Shown one piece after another: positions 54,301 through 60,027 of a stretch of DNA of 64,000 nt. The translations under genes were made by a program, and so were the position numbers. The DNA comes from Mixta sp031457955 (lineage in GTDB: Bacteria > Pseudomonadota > Gammaproteobacteria > Enterobacterales > Enterobacteriaceae). The DNA is taken from assembly GCF_031457955.1 (NCBI RefSeq), contig NZ_JAVDXN010000005.1, forward strand, positions 62,001 to 126,000, given 5' to 3'. How positions within the stretch are numbered: position 1 is the stretch's first letter; every line of letters begins with the position of its first letter. Below the pieces are notes generated by a model. That model saw only the letters and a list, made by a program, of their open reading frames with translations. It had not been told where the DNA came from and made no database searches.

Positions 54301-54427
54301 CGCAGGGAAAGCCGTGAGTGTGAAAATTGATGTAGGATACCCGGCCGGTGGCGGAGTTCGTCCCGATGCATTTAGGGTGACGGCAATCATAGATGGTGTG
54401 CCTAAAACATACACATTTATACAGTGA
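42338..54427 (+). CDS. cdiA: CdiA contact-dependent inhibition effector
   Basis: 4029 residues. Signal peptide; TPS secretion domain (residues about 35-300, with ANPYGITCNGCGF); about 1500 residues of FHA-1 repeats (LTNSGxLxG type, including a 113-residue unit repeated at nt 43835 and 44174); a non-repetitive tyrosine-rich region near 1950-2450, where receptor-binding domains sit in CdiA; FHA-2 repeats to about 3330; pretoxin region with VENN at 3627-3630. The 399 residues after VENN contain a cell-entry part and a C-terminal domain (about 3870-4029) with DDGGHLIA (H3949) and NIVPQSRTLNRQDWKRMEN, typical of DNA/RNA non-specific endonucleases (Endonuclea_NS_2). Predicted nuclease toxin delivered to neighbours. 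SD AGAGG precedes the ATG. Confidence 0.93.
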   Translation: MDNQQQPVRLSYRLLSYLICALIAWQPLLPAIAAGITPASKGTQLDKAANGVPVINIATPNQAGLSHNQYQNYNVGKEGLILNNATGQLNPTQLGGLIQNNPNLKAGQEAKAIINEVTGANRSQLQGYTEVAGKAANVMVANPYGITCNGCGFINTPNATLTTGKPIMDAQGNLQALTVSKGTITVEGQGLDASQSDALAIISRATEINAAIHAQDLKLIAGANRVDKNGAATPIAGEGTAPGVAVDTGALGGMYANRIHLVSSEKGVGVNLGNLNARQGDMVLDASGKLTLKNSLTSGALTAKGESIALNGDHKAGGAVTLNGAQAVTVNAGSLLSDDAISLSSDGQVALNHGKLTAKKAIQLNAAEIKTDKASTADSGGNIGLTARNKVDNAAQLTAGNALTLTAKQAKNSGALLAQQQTLHADTLENSGQIQGGSTLDITAAQLANSGAMRSNDALTLNAEQLTNSGEMQGNQTLALTTGTLDNRGTLSADSLTLTGKNLTNSGKILGGKRSDISADRLTQNGTLSAQGTAQIAVAQQLDNGGETSAQQALAIHSDSLFNQGSLIAPQLTFNGQQLSNKGVIQGNRTLQIRADELNNGGSLMGDDLLIHGKNLTNSGKFLGGTRSEISADRLTQSGTINSDNTHLTVADTLDNSGAIAGQDALTIISNHLFNQGSLTAPQLMLSSPQLTNSGLIQGSKNLALSAEQLDNLHGGSIASASDLTLDLPVLNNSGLIKSDAGLLLSGDSLTNSGEINAATLNASHNQLINQHGGKLLAQGAMQLEQKQLSNDGELAAERLNINAQALHNSGLLQGNKDLAITSSDLTNGGTLLSGGKLTLQSDSLDNQGLMQGDTLSLTANDWQNSGNALSEHDADLHSKTLRNSGKILGQHKVQLQADSSDNSGWLVAQALALRGDLINSGLLQGNDALTLQSGTLGNQRAGQLLSGGTLDLATTQLDNQGVLQADTLRVKAQNWQNSGSARGTSLLDAQIDNNLYNGGYLLGEQALTLTSNSIINQGQLAADRLSLSASQLTNGGLLQGNSALTLNSAQLYNQQDGELLSGAPLALTLDRLDNDGLLQVDGALDITAREASNGGNMLADNISAQVSETLTNNGELLAKQQARLDAQRLDNKGALAAQNLTLTADTLHNRGALQGDTLLDISAQQLDNQTSGTLLSGNSLRLHGDRFSNDGSLQGQQVDIQGNTLINRGSINGIDQLTGSLRDELNNGGSLLSQGNASLTANQLANSGKMLADGLTLRGQTLNNNGLWQGSSLLDAQGSSLTSAAGSRTLSGGLLTLNADQLTTAGTLQGEQAQVSANGWQHQGSLLGNSGFTADVAGQLTNNGDLLSQNGAQIHAQNLNNQGSLLSAGAMTLTGNSLNNSGSVQGKTLHIAPAQVINQGSLIGLQALTLGALPQTMGRMMLMALATPARELINNQGGALLTQGTLTINGDKVTNNGSWQGQQILLNAQRLTNGGAIQSADGMQLILSDKLDAAAGSKISANGTAALQALALTNQGQWVANNLTLNGNSLTNGGDISGVNGLTVKLNGALTQQQDKTLLTAGKLDLQAASVNNAGRIQGGELQVTSGALENRGRLQGDSNLLMTLSGRLTNAANGTLLSQKALTVTTPELYNSGLIQGGTTSGIHATGLTNNSGKILSGGELTLNTPQLTNGGWLQATQLILNASNANNSGTLLAQQQGTLTGSSLNNQGSVQGNNLSVNYQQLTNGGTLLGNNQLNVTAAQVNQQPAGKLFSGGNLILNSNGLDQPGQIVALGDATLKLINAFTNQGTLAAGNRLSVSSNGALANQGTMQGQALTLGAGGDLINNGQLTSGSGDSTLSGNRIAMNGSGTLQGGGNINLTSRSDIALDGFTGTLGNLTLSAPGSIVNSALLYAANNLYLYANSIKNQQGDVLAGNSLWMQRDAAGNANSEVVNTSGTIETQNGDITVKTGHLLNERAGFSVSEQPTASAAIPAWATGNATVAIPVSWLPAGSYGVYYTEGQRYHGHGDDWYEKVPHYAPYAKADEQKVPVSVTAVTVNPGGNQSRISSGRDLSGQINNLDNLASTILAGRNIALSGDNLNNKSWTDGTTTQYNTYRYGVGNKKPPRPTSGAGGSPKSKSISYTLVGAPTYETVGSGNVYRGVIQAAGNITANFSSDISNSNTSPGVAGVTSGLTAPALSRLTNLTALKAQQQQSLASADNLAVGSPQWRDQLQNALQAINGGGSLESNGASGAALNHYNNSRKGASALEKAAQLASANTTGQALNNYQGNPVDTSAYPLPSGDNGYFVPAADANSHYLITVNPKLNGLGQLDKGLYGDLYSLLGTQPETAPAQETRTQFTNEKAFLGSSYLLDRLNVHPDYDYRFLGDAAFDTRYVSNTVINQTGSRYINGIGSDLEQMRYLMDNAAAAQQSLGLQLGVSLTAAQIAALDHSIIWWEAATVNGETVMVPKVYLSPKDVTVNNGSVIAGNNVKLDAGNITNSGSTLIAKADLNLDSQNSISNLNQGLINAGGDLQLSALNDINNIGSTISGKKVALESLDGSINNLTQSKQIKIDGTGYFGNKISLTETMVGDRASINAADALSLSSGKDIAVQDADIKSGGNLLMNAWGDIAVTANEINQAQSQTIRGNTKGNPSTTWQGSNISAGGQLAMHADNNLSLSASTLNAGKDAALSAGNDLNLNAATTQQNSRNGKSESHASGLERTTISSGGDLKLAAGRDLTSQAAGLAAEGDVALQAGRDLNLQAEATRSGNSYKAGKKQEINEHVRQQGTEIASGGDTALLAGRDLNSSATQVTAQQDIAVAAGHDVNLNTATESDYHYKEETKTKKGFLKKKTTHTIEEDSATREAGTLLSGNNVAVTAGHDLLVKGSQVVGDDSVALKAGNNVEIAAATNTDSSWRFKETKKSGLMGSGGIGFTIGSSKSVHDLREKGTTQSQSVSTVGSTGGDVTITSGGQTHVAGADLVAGKSLNINGDAVVIEPGHDKRTRDERFEQKTSGLTLALSGAVGEAVNSAVATAQAAKSESDGRLVALQATKTALSGVQAALTAQQSAVSGEPADLVGVSISLTTQKSKSQQHQRSDTVNGSTLNAGKNLSITANGKGDSAHSGDILIGGSQMKVAGDSTLNAARDILLTGAASTQETSGKNSSSGGGIGVSISAGQKTGFSIFANVNGAKGKENGDGTHWSETTLDSGGNVALNSGRDATLNGAQVTGNNVTADIGRDLLIRSQQDSDRYDSKQTSFGAGGSYGFSTMPVSGYVSVSQDKMRSRYSSVQEQSGIFAGEGGFDITTGNHTQLDGAVIASTAEAGKNHLDTGTLGFSDIGNAADYKVSHSGISAGLSSAGPLGGQLLSNALSNATGTLLAGLGGKGHAEGTTQAAVADGTITLRNQQQQQQNLNDLSRDTEHANGSISPIFDKEKEQKRLQMAQMAGEIAGQMSTIVQTQGDIRGLEAAKAAGIKGTASELRDSDAYKTAQRDFGTGGKWQMVTQSVSGILSGLAGGNAMQAAAGALNPWVAQVIKQQTTDAKGNVNVAANAAAHAVWGAVAAQMAGGNAAAGAAGAFSGELAARYIAEHYYHVDLSKPGSELTEDERQQLSLMSTLAAGLAGGLAGNSTAAATTGAQAGKNAVENNSLSGEDAQEKNSIELALSKTGLALHPRTPEEVAELESRHEQLVRLDAEIDKYAQDACAKGKASEACQDANALLQGLKESYNGYVGQLTYRDLNREDYAKVSQIVANTSADKWDYAIEGYAKSQNISYQEAKDKFAIAVNINRMADVAAILYGLNGSGAGKAAVSGAAATLKTVLSKYDEFKQNIAASTKGNNDALAMAGAGAPVSIGAAGTVGADKPKGGVVNTEKVAAEVTGKDESAGKKLLDINADAGSKRNWDKAINGDLEANARYRLSNGHEYITDNTGRVTTVEGKLSLTTMDRNTYQQCAMGKCGNPGDDGGHLIASSLGGAGDKINIVPQSRTLNRQDWKRMENSLRNEMNAGKAVSVKIDVGYPAGGGVRPDAFRVTAIIDGVPKTYTFIQ

Positions 54428-54432
54428 GATAA

Positions 54433-54750
54433 ATGATGACTATAGAAGAAGCCTACAGTTTTATAGCTAACGAGGTGCTGGCATTTGTCGGCACTGAGCC
54501 CTGGGATGTCGCTGGGGTTGATATTGAGCTGTTTGACCAAATGAGCAGTAGTCAGGGGTGGCGTGTATACCGGGGCCAGCGTTATCCTGCGTTGAACATA
54601 CCAAGCTTACCCATTTCTGTCTCAGCGACAAAAGCAGCTATTTGCTTAAGAGATAATCTTGCTAAACAACATAATAAAAATATAACAAATATATATTTCA
54701 GTATTTCAGCTGAAGGCGATTTCAAAATAAACTATAAGTATGATGAATGA
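54433..54750 (+). CDS. cdiI: putative CdiI immunity protein, YezG/DUF600-like
   Basis: 105 residues, 5 bp after cdiA, AT-rich compared with cdiA. Small alpha/beta protein (IEEAYSFIANEVLAF; GWRVYRGQ; FSISAEGDFKINYKYDE). The ending and the amphipathic ISVSATKAAICLRDNLAKQ helix resemble the YezG (DUF600) family, whose Bacillus members neutralise YeeF-type nuclease domains, consistent with the CdiA-CT class. Position alone makes an immunity role very likely; the family is less sure. ATG at 54433 or 54436. Confidence 0.75.
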   Translation: MMTIEEAYSFIANEVLAFVGTEPWDVAGVDIELFDQMSSSQGWRVYRGQRYPALNIPSLPISVSATKAAICLRDNLAKQHNKNITNIYFSISAEGDFKINYKYDE

Positions 54751-54829
54751 TGTTAATTCTGTTCCTCCCCCGATAACTTCGGGTATAAGTTGCTGGCTTG
54801 AGCAGTCCCTGTGCTAACGTCTTGCGGCA

Positions 54830-54982
54830 ATGAAGACAAAGAGCGCAACGGCAGCGCTTAAGAAAAACATTGCGGCCAGCACAAAAGGCAATACCGATGC
54901 GCTGGCAATAGCCTCCGACCCAGTGATCACTCCGATTTTCTTCCCGCTCTCAAAAACCAACGCCGCCATCCAGCACTTTTAA
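54830..54982 (+). pseudogene. relict orphan cdiA-CT fragment
   Basis: A 50-codon frame contains LKKNIAASTKGNTDALAIA, matching CdiA FKQNIAASTKGNNDALAMA. At DNA level 54858-54913 is identical to 53766-53821 at 51 of 56 positions. After the shared block the text diverges (SDPVITPIFFPLS...) and stops at TAA 54980-54982. It has no secretion signals and is read best as the broken remains of an alternative CdiA C-terminus. The 160 bp after it show no gene. Confidence 0.7.
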
Positions 54983-55143
54983 GTCTAATGGACGGCGATG
55001 GTCCAAATTTGCGCTGATCCCGGATCTGGCCCATGTTATGGGTAGCCCGGCTGCGTTGCATCTGTTGTACGCGTTATAATTTACTATTGGTTTAGTCATA
55101 TATCAGCTTTTAGTAAATAGCACGGTCATTAAGCGGAATACAA

Positions 55144-55506
55144 ATGATGCTGGATAAAATTTATAACTCAATATTGGAGAGTGCCTTTGGCTTATCTATG
55201 GGCACGATGTGGCAACATCTTTCTAATTATATGAAAGATATGAATGAGCCCTATGAGGTCAGAAAGGCGACCTTTTTTACGCTATTAGAGCGGTTAATAA
55301 GAGAAGGGCATGCAAAATTAGCCAGTAACGATCTGGTTTTTGAAGGAACAATAAATGAGCAACTTCAAAGGTTCAGCGATGCCTGGCCACCTTATCCTTC
55401 TGAAGATGAAATGGACGATATAGATGATATAGGCATGTGGTTTTTAGCCAAAGCGCCCGGCGGCATTGTCTGGATAACGCCAGAAGGACAAGAAATCTGG
55501 ACTTAA
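55144..55506 (+). CDS. orphan immunity protein, DUF596-like
   Basis: 120 residues (119 if the second ATG is used). Helical N-terminus (MGTMWQHLSNYM; RKATFFTLLERLIREGHAKLA), a segment EGTINEQLQRFSDAWPPYPSE and the C-terminal WFLAKAPGGIVWITPEGQ recall DUF596 proteins, often found beside polymorphic toxins. Acidic and AT-rich like other immunity proteins. It follows the relict CT fragment, so it is probably the immunity gene of a displaced toxin. Confidence 0.7.
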   Translation: MMLDKIYNSILESAFGLSMGTMWQHLSNYMKDMNEPYEVRKATFFTLLERLIREGHAKLASNDLVFEGTINEQLQRFSDAWPPYPSEDEMDDIDDIGMWFLAKAPGGIVWITPEGQEIWT

Positions 55507-55908
55507 AATCACAGTGGTGCGATCAATGCTGGCTGTAAGTTATAAAATGATGACTGTCGGGAATTTTATCCAGCCAGCATTAATCGCTTTACTCATGCGC
55601 GCACAACGCATAGCGAAGAGAGCGAAAATATCGGAATGGGAAACCATGCTGCCAGGCGTCACCACGTTTTACCATAGCCCCAGCGTATAGCGACTCGCAT
55701 TGCCTTCTTTCTTTATATACGCGTTATTTTGCGCCACTAAAACATATCCGACCTCCCGGCGCGGCACGCCCTGATGCCGCGCAGGCGCCTAAAGATTCGA
55801 TACAATACGACGATAAACCCCTTTATCAGGTTATTCATTTAAGGCTCTGCGCCGCGCGGCCAGCTGGACCCGGCCGGGACGGGCAGGATGCCTCTACAGG
55901 AAGAACGT
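55507..55908. other. non-coding region between CDI locus and hscC
   Basis: About 400 bp with no supported gene. AATGCTGGCTG (55525-55535) and CAGCCAGCATT (55571-55581) form a perfect 11-bp inverted repeat 35 bp apart. The GC-rich last 60 bp hold the hscC leader. No transposase remnant or integrase site recognised. Confidence 0.6.
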
Positions 55909-57606
55909 ATGACAACCAGGCAGGTAATCGGCATCGATCTGGGCACCACCAACAGCGCGGTCGCGCTATGGCGTGAAGGGCAATCGCAGCTGATCGCCAA
56001 CAAATTCGGCAGCGTGCTAACCCCTTCCGTCGTCGGGTTAGATGACGAGGGCAATCTGCTTACCGGTCAACCGGCGCTTGCCCGTCTCAGCACCCATCCT
56101 CACCTGACGCAGGCCAGCTTCAAACGCTATATGGGCACCGAAGCGACGCTGACGCTGGGGAATCAAACTTTCCGCGCTGAAGAACTCTCCGCCATTTTAT
56201 TGCGTCAGCTGAAAGAAGATGCGCAAAGCTGGCTCGGCTATCCCATCGAAGACGCGGTGATTACCGTTCCCGCCTATTTTAATGACGTGCAGCGGCGCGC
56301 GGTGAAAACTGCTGGCGAACTGGCGGGCCTTAATGTGCTGCGTCTGTTAAATGAGCCGACGGCGGCCTCGCTGGCGTTCGGGCTGCTGGAAAACCGCGAG
56401 CAAAAATACCTGACCTTTGATTTAGGCGGCGGCACCTTCGACGTCTCGGTTATCGATATGTTTGAAGGCGTCGTTGAAGTGCGCGCCAGCAGCGGCGATG
56501 TGCAGCTGGGCGGCGATGACTTCAACGAGGCGATCTGCCAGTGGATGCTTAATCAGCAGCCAGGGTTAAAAGCCGCGCTACCGGCGGTCAAGCCCGCTTT
56601 GCTGGAGCAGGCCGGTCGGCTGAAGCTCGCCCTGAGTCATGCGCCGGAAGCCAGCGTCGAGCTGTTATGGCAAGCGCAAAGCTGGCGCTGGACGCTGGAT
56701 GAGGAGCAGCTTGGTCACTGCTGTCAGCCGCTGATCGCTCGCCTGCAGCAGCCGGTTATGCAGGCGCTGCACGATGCGCGCTTCTCGCTACAGGATCTCG
56801 ATCATGTGTTGCTGGTCGGCGGCGCGACGCGTATGCCGCTGGTGCGTCAGGCGGTTGCGCGCCTGTTCGGTCGCTTTCCCCGTCACGATCTCCATCCCGA
56901 TGAAGCGGTCGCGCTGGGCGCTGGCGTGCAGGCAGGGATGGTGATGAAGGATGCGGCGGTTGAAGATGTGATTCTCACCGATGTGATGCCGTTTTCGCTT
57001 GGTGTGGAAACGGCAAAAGAGATCAACGGCAGCCTGGAGAACGGCTTTTTTCTGCCGCTGATTGAGCGCAATACCTGGCTGCCGGTGAGCAAAAGCAAAA
57101 CGCTGACCACCGTTGCCGACAACCAAACCTGCGTGCTGTTGAAAATTTATCAGGGAGAAGGGCGGCGGGTAAAAGATAACGTCTACCTCGGCGAGATGAA
57201 TATTGACGTGCCGCCGCGCAAAGCGGGCGAAGTGTCGCTGGATATCCGTTTTACCTATACGCTGGACGGCCTGTTGGAAGTTCAGAGTCAGCAGATCGAC
57301 GGGCCAAACAGCGCCCGGCTGCTGATAGAGAAGGTGCCAGGCCAGATGACGGCGGAGCAAATCGAGCAGAGCTTGCAAAAGCTGAACGAGCTCAAGCGCC
57401 ACCCGCGCGATCGTCAGGAAAACCGCGATCTGCTGCTGCGCGGCTCGCGTCTGTTTGAACGGCTATTGGGGGAAGAGCGCGTCTGGATCGATAACGTCAT
57501 GAGCGTGTTCGAACAGGCGCTCGACAGCCAGGATGAACGACGTATCGCGGACGTGCGTCAGAAAGTCTGCGAGGCGCTGGACTCTTTTGATGAGGCATTA
57601 TTCTGA
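55909..57606 (+). CDS. hscC: Hsp70-family chaperone HscC
   Basis: 565 residues, the size of HscC and shorter than DnaK. ATPase motifs: GIDLGTTNSAVA (phosphate 1), TVPAYFNDVQRRA, NEPTAASLAFG, DLGGGTFDVSV (phosphate 2), LLVGGATRMP (adenosine). Substrate-binding domain with SLGVET and NTWLPV; the lid is short. The start at 55909 has AGGAAG upstream; an earlier ATG in frame lacks it. The stop overlaps the djlC start, so the pair is co-translated. Confidence 0.92.
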   Translation: MTTRQVIGIDLGTTNSAVALWREGQSQLIANKFGSVLTPSVVGLDDEGNLLTGQPALARLSTHPHLTQASFKRYMGTEATLTLGNQTFRAEELSAILLRQLKEDAQSWLGYPIEDAVITVPAYFNDVQRRAVKTAGELAGLNVLRLLNEPTAASLAFGLLENREQKYLTFDLGGGTFDVSVIDMFEGVVEVRASSGDVQLGGDDFNEAICQWMLNQQPGLKAALPAVKPALLEQAGRLKLALSHAPEASVELLWQAQSWRWTLDEEQLGHCCQPLIARLQQPVMQALHDARFSLQDLDHVLLVGGATRMPLVRQAVARLFGRFPRHDLHPDEAVALGAGVQAGMVMKDAAVEDVILTDVMPFSLGVETAKEINGSLENGFFLPLIERNTWLPVSKSKTLTTVADNQTCVLLKIYQGEGRRVKDNVYLGEMNIDVPPRKAGEVSLDIRFTYTLDGLLEVQSQQIDGPNSARLLIEKVPGQMTAEQIEQSLQKLNELKRHPRDRQENRDLLLRGSRLFERLLGEERVWIDNVMSVFEQALDSQDERRIADVRQKVCEALDSFDEALF

Positions 57607-59009
57607 TGAACAGCTGGCAAATCCTGGGTATTGAGCCCACCAGCGATGAAGCCCTGATCCGTCGCGCCTATGCACGCCAGTTGAAAACATGCCGCCCTGA
57701 CAGCGATCCGCAGGGGTATCAGCGGCTGCGCGAGGCGTTTGAATGGGCGAAAAGCAGCGCCAGCGCGCCTCAGTCGGACGAGGCTGACGCGTATCCCGAT
57801 AGTGACCCGAACGTGGAGATGGCTACGGTACAGCGCGCTGAAGTGGACGCCGCTGGGGCGAAGGGGTATCCCACCATCACCCGCATGCCTGACGCGGAAC
57901 CCTGTCAGCAGGCCGCTGCGGATTTCCTGCTTTCGCTCGCGCCGATCTACACCCCGGAAGAGATGCAGGCGCTGGCCGCCGGGCTGGTGAAAGAGGGCAA
58001 TGGAAATCTGGCTGCGCTTGAGTCGCTGCATCAGCGGGTGAGCCGTGAAGGCAATCTGATGCAGCAGCAGCAGTTTCATCGGGATCTGGCTGCCGCATTG
58101 GAGGAACAGCCCGGCCTGACAGAGTGGCTGGTGGAAAAAATCAGCGATGCGTTACAGTGGGAGCTGAACCAATACAGCAGCGGCTATCTGGTGCCGGAAG
58201 CCTTGCAGGAAGCGCTGTATGCGCAAATTCACGCGACCGAGCGCGAGCGGGCCTGGCATGAGGTGAAAAATGAAGCGCTGCACGGCGATCTCTCCACGCG
58301 CCTGGCGCTGAGTCTGCTGTGTGGCGAGCGCGCCGCCGCGCCGTTTTGGATACGTCTGGTGCCGGGGCTGATCGGGAAAATGACGCAACAGGTCAATACG
58401 CTTTACGCGACCTTTCCTGAGCTGATCGAGCGGCTTAATCCCGCGATGCTCGCATTCATCAGCGCGCCTCGTTGTGTGGTGAGTTGGCAGGGGCTGTTTC
58501 TGCTGGCGTTCTGGAGCGCAGTTTTTCCTCTGGCGATCTCCGGCTTGCCGCCGGGCCTGCCGATCGGGCCGATCGCGTTCGCCATTGTTATCTATTACCT
58601 CTACCTTAGCGATCTGATTCTGATGGGGTTACAGCACAGGCCGTCGCTGATGGGAATATTTATCCTGCTGGATTGCCTGATTTCGGTGACGCTGTTAGCG
58701 GTGTTGTTTAGCGGCGTGCTGGTGCTGGCTGTTAGTCACAGCGCCGCGAAAGGGGAAGGCTTTTCCGGCATGACCCCGCTGTTTATCGCGCTGATAGAAT
58801 GGCTTATTCTCTGGTCGGTCTGGTCAAAACAGGTTCCCGGCCTGCGGCGTCCGGGCAAGGCCGTCGCGCGGCTGTTCAGCAGCCCCTGGCGCCTGCTGCA
58901 AACGCTGGATTTTAGCGCGGCGAGCTATTGCCTTTTCGCCGTCTATGCCATCTTCTGCTGCCTGTTGTTGGATGCGCTGCTGAATATGGCCGCCCGCTTT
59001 TATGGCTAG
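57606..59009 (+). CDS. djlC: DjlC-like membrane J-domain protein
   Basis: 467 residues. N-terminal J-like domain (WQILGIEPTSDEALIRRAYARQLK), where the HPD tripeptide is RPD (residues 30-32, CRPDSDP), then a soluble helical region and 4-5 membrane segments in the last 190 residues (FLLAFWSAVFPLAISGL; FAIVIYYLYLSDLILM; ISVTLLAVLFSGVLVLAV; YCLFAVYAIFCCLLL). E. coli DjlB/DjlC are the partners of HscC. TGATG overlap with hscC. Confidence 0.85.
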   Translation: MNSWQILGIEPTSDEALIRRAYARQLKTCRPDSDPQGYQRLREAFEWAKSSASAPQSDEADAYPDSDPNVEMATVQRAEVDAAGAKGYPTITRMPDAEPCQQAAADFLLSLAPIYTPEEMQALAAGLVKEGNGNLAALESLHQRVSREGNLMQQQQFHRDLAAALEEQPGLTEWLVEKISDALQWELNQYSSGYLVPEALQEALYAQIHATERERAWHEVKNEALHGDLSTRLALSLLCGERAAAPFWIRLVPGLIGKMTQQVNTLYATFPELIERLNPAMLAFISAPRCVVSWQGLFLLAFWSAVFPLAISGLPPGLPIGPIAFAIVIYYLYLSDLILMGLQHRPSLMGIFILLDCLISVTLLAVLFSGVLVLAVSHSAAKGEGFSGMTPLFIALIEWLILWSVWSKQVPGLRRPGKAVARLFSSPWRLLQTLDFSAASYCLFAVYAIFCCLLLDALLNMAARFYG

Positions 59010-59054
59010 CGTTGGGATTTAGACGCTATCGGCGTATTTGCATCGCCGTTATAA

Positions 59055-59081
59055 AAAAGCCCGGCATTACGCCGGGCTTTT
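59055..59081. terminator. bidirectional terminator between djlC and tehB
   Basis: AAAAGCCCGGC-ATTAC-GCCGGGCTTTT: perfect 11-bp stem with A tract before and T tract after, serving both convergent genes. Confidence 0.88.
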
Positions 59082-59132
59082 GCTTTTTTACTCACATTGC
59101 TTTTTTACTCACATTGCTTTTTTATTCACATT
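59082..59132. repeat. three tandem copies of a 17-bp repeat
   Basis: GCTTTTTTACTCACATT at 59082, 59099 and 59116 (third copy ATTC for ACTC). Non-coding, next to the tehB end; probably slipped-strand duplication. Confidence 0.8.
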
Positions 59133-59149
59133 GCTTCACGCCTTCACGC

Positions 59150-60013
59150 TTAACGCGGTTTACGCGCCAGCAGCGTCGCGAAGCGCAGCTTAATGCGATT
59201 ACCCTGGGCGTCGGTTTTATGCAGCGCGCCGGGGTTCTCGTTGTACTTCAGAATATCCCAGCCGTCGTAGTAGCCCAGCAGCTCGCTGCGGCTAAAGGTA
59301 AACGGAAACGGCATCGGGCAGGGATAATCTGGCGTACTCATCGCCGCCACAATCAGATTGTGGCCGCCCGGCGCGGTGGCCTGCTGCATTTGACCAATCA
59401 GCCCCGGAATCGTCTCCGGCTGCAAAAACATCATCACCACGGTAGACAGCAGAAAATCGTACTGCTTCTCAATCTTGACCTGATTTAAATCGCACTGCTG
59501 CAGGCGAATCCCTTCCAGCTCTTCAGTGGCGATAATCTGCCGCAGGCCGTTCAGGCTGTCGCTGTTTTTATCCCAGCCCTCAACCTCAAATCCTTCCTGG
59601 TGCAGATAAAGCACATTACGCCCGTTGCCGCAGCCCAAATCCAGCACACGTCCCGGCGGAATGATTTTCGCCGCTTCCACCACCTCGGAATGCGTTGGCG
59701 TCAGCTGATAGCGGTGGTGATAGTAATCCTCCGGCTTGCAGTAAAGCGCCAGCTGACACTCCACGTCCGGGCTGTAACCGATCACGCGGTGCAGCTGTTC
59801 CGGCGCCAGGCGCGGCGGCCTGGAATCGGCGGTTAAGGTTAAGGTCTCGGTTATCTCGCCCAGCTCGGTCAGCAGGGCGAGATCCAGCGTGCCCTTATAC
59901 AGCTTCGGCTGTGCCCAGCATCCCGCCTCGGTACGGTACGGCTGTCGCCATGCAGGCGGCAGGGTCGCACTGTTCCAGCGCGGCAGCGTTTGATAACAAA
60001 TCAGGTCGGTCAT
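59150..60013 (-). CDS. tehB: TehB SAM-dependent methyltransferase with DUF1971 N-domain
   Basis: 287 residues, two domains as in H. influenzae TehB. Residues 1-95 are a DUF1971/TehB-N barrel (LYKGTLDLALLTELGE; RLAPEQLHRVIGYSPDVECQLALYC), homologous to YeaR; residues about 100-287 are a class I methyltransferase with the SAM motif VLDLGCGNGRNVLYLH and DFLLSTVVMMFL. Members detoxify tellurite or selenite by methylation or volatile products; the physiological substrate is unclear. It starts 14 bp after norW on the same strand, so it is likely the third gene of norVW-tehB. Confidence 0.9.
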   Translation of the reverse strand: MTDLICYQTLPRWNSATLPPAWRQPYRTEAGCWAQPKLYKGTLDLALLTELGEITETLTLTADSRPPRLAPEQLHRVIGYSPDVECQLALYCKPEDYYHHRYQLTPTHSEVVEAAKIIPPGRVLDLGCGNGRNVLYLHQEGFEVEGWDKNSDSLNGLRQIIATEELEGIRLQQCDLNQVKIEKQYDFLLSTVVMMFLQPETIPGLIGQMQQATAPGGHNLIVAAMSTPDYPCPMPFPFTFSRSELLGYYDGWDILKYNENPGALHKTDAQGNRIKLRFATLLARKPR

Positions 60014-60027
60014 GTTTAGCTCCGTGA

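Noticed and set aside
40655..54427. Reading the two-partner system as a haemolysin or adhesin (ShlBA/HecBA)
   Set aside because: The VENN motif, variable nuclease C-terminus and following immunity genes identify a CDI system.
54983..55143. Possible transposon remnant after the orphan CT
   Set aside because: No terminal repeats, transposase text or target duplication could be identified.
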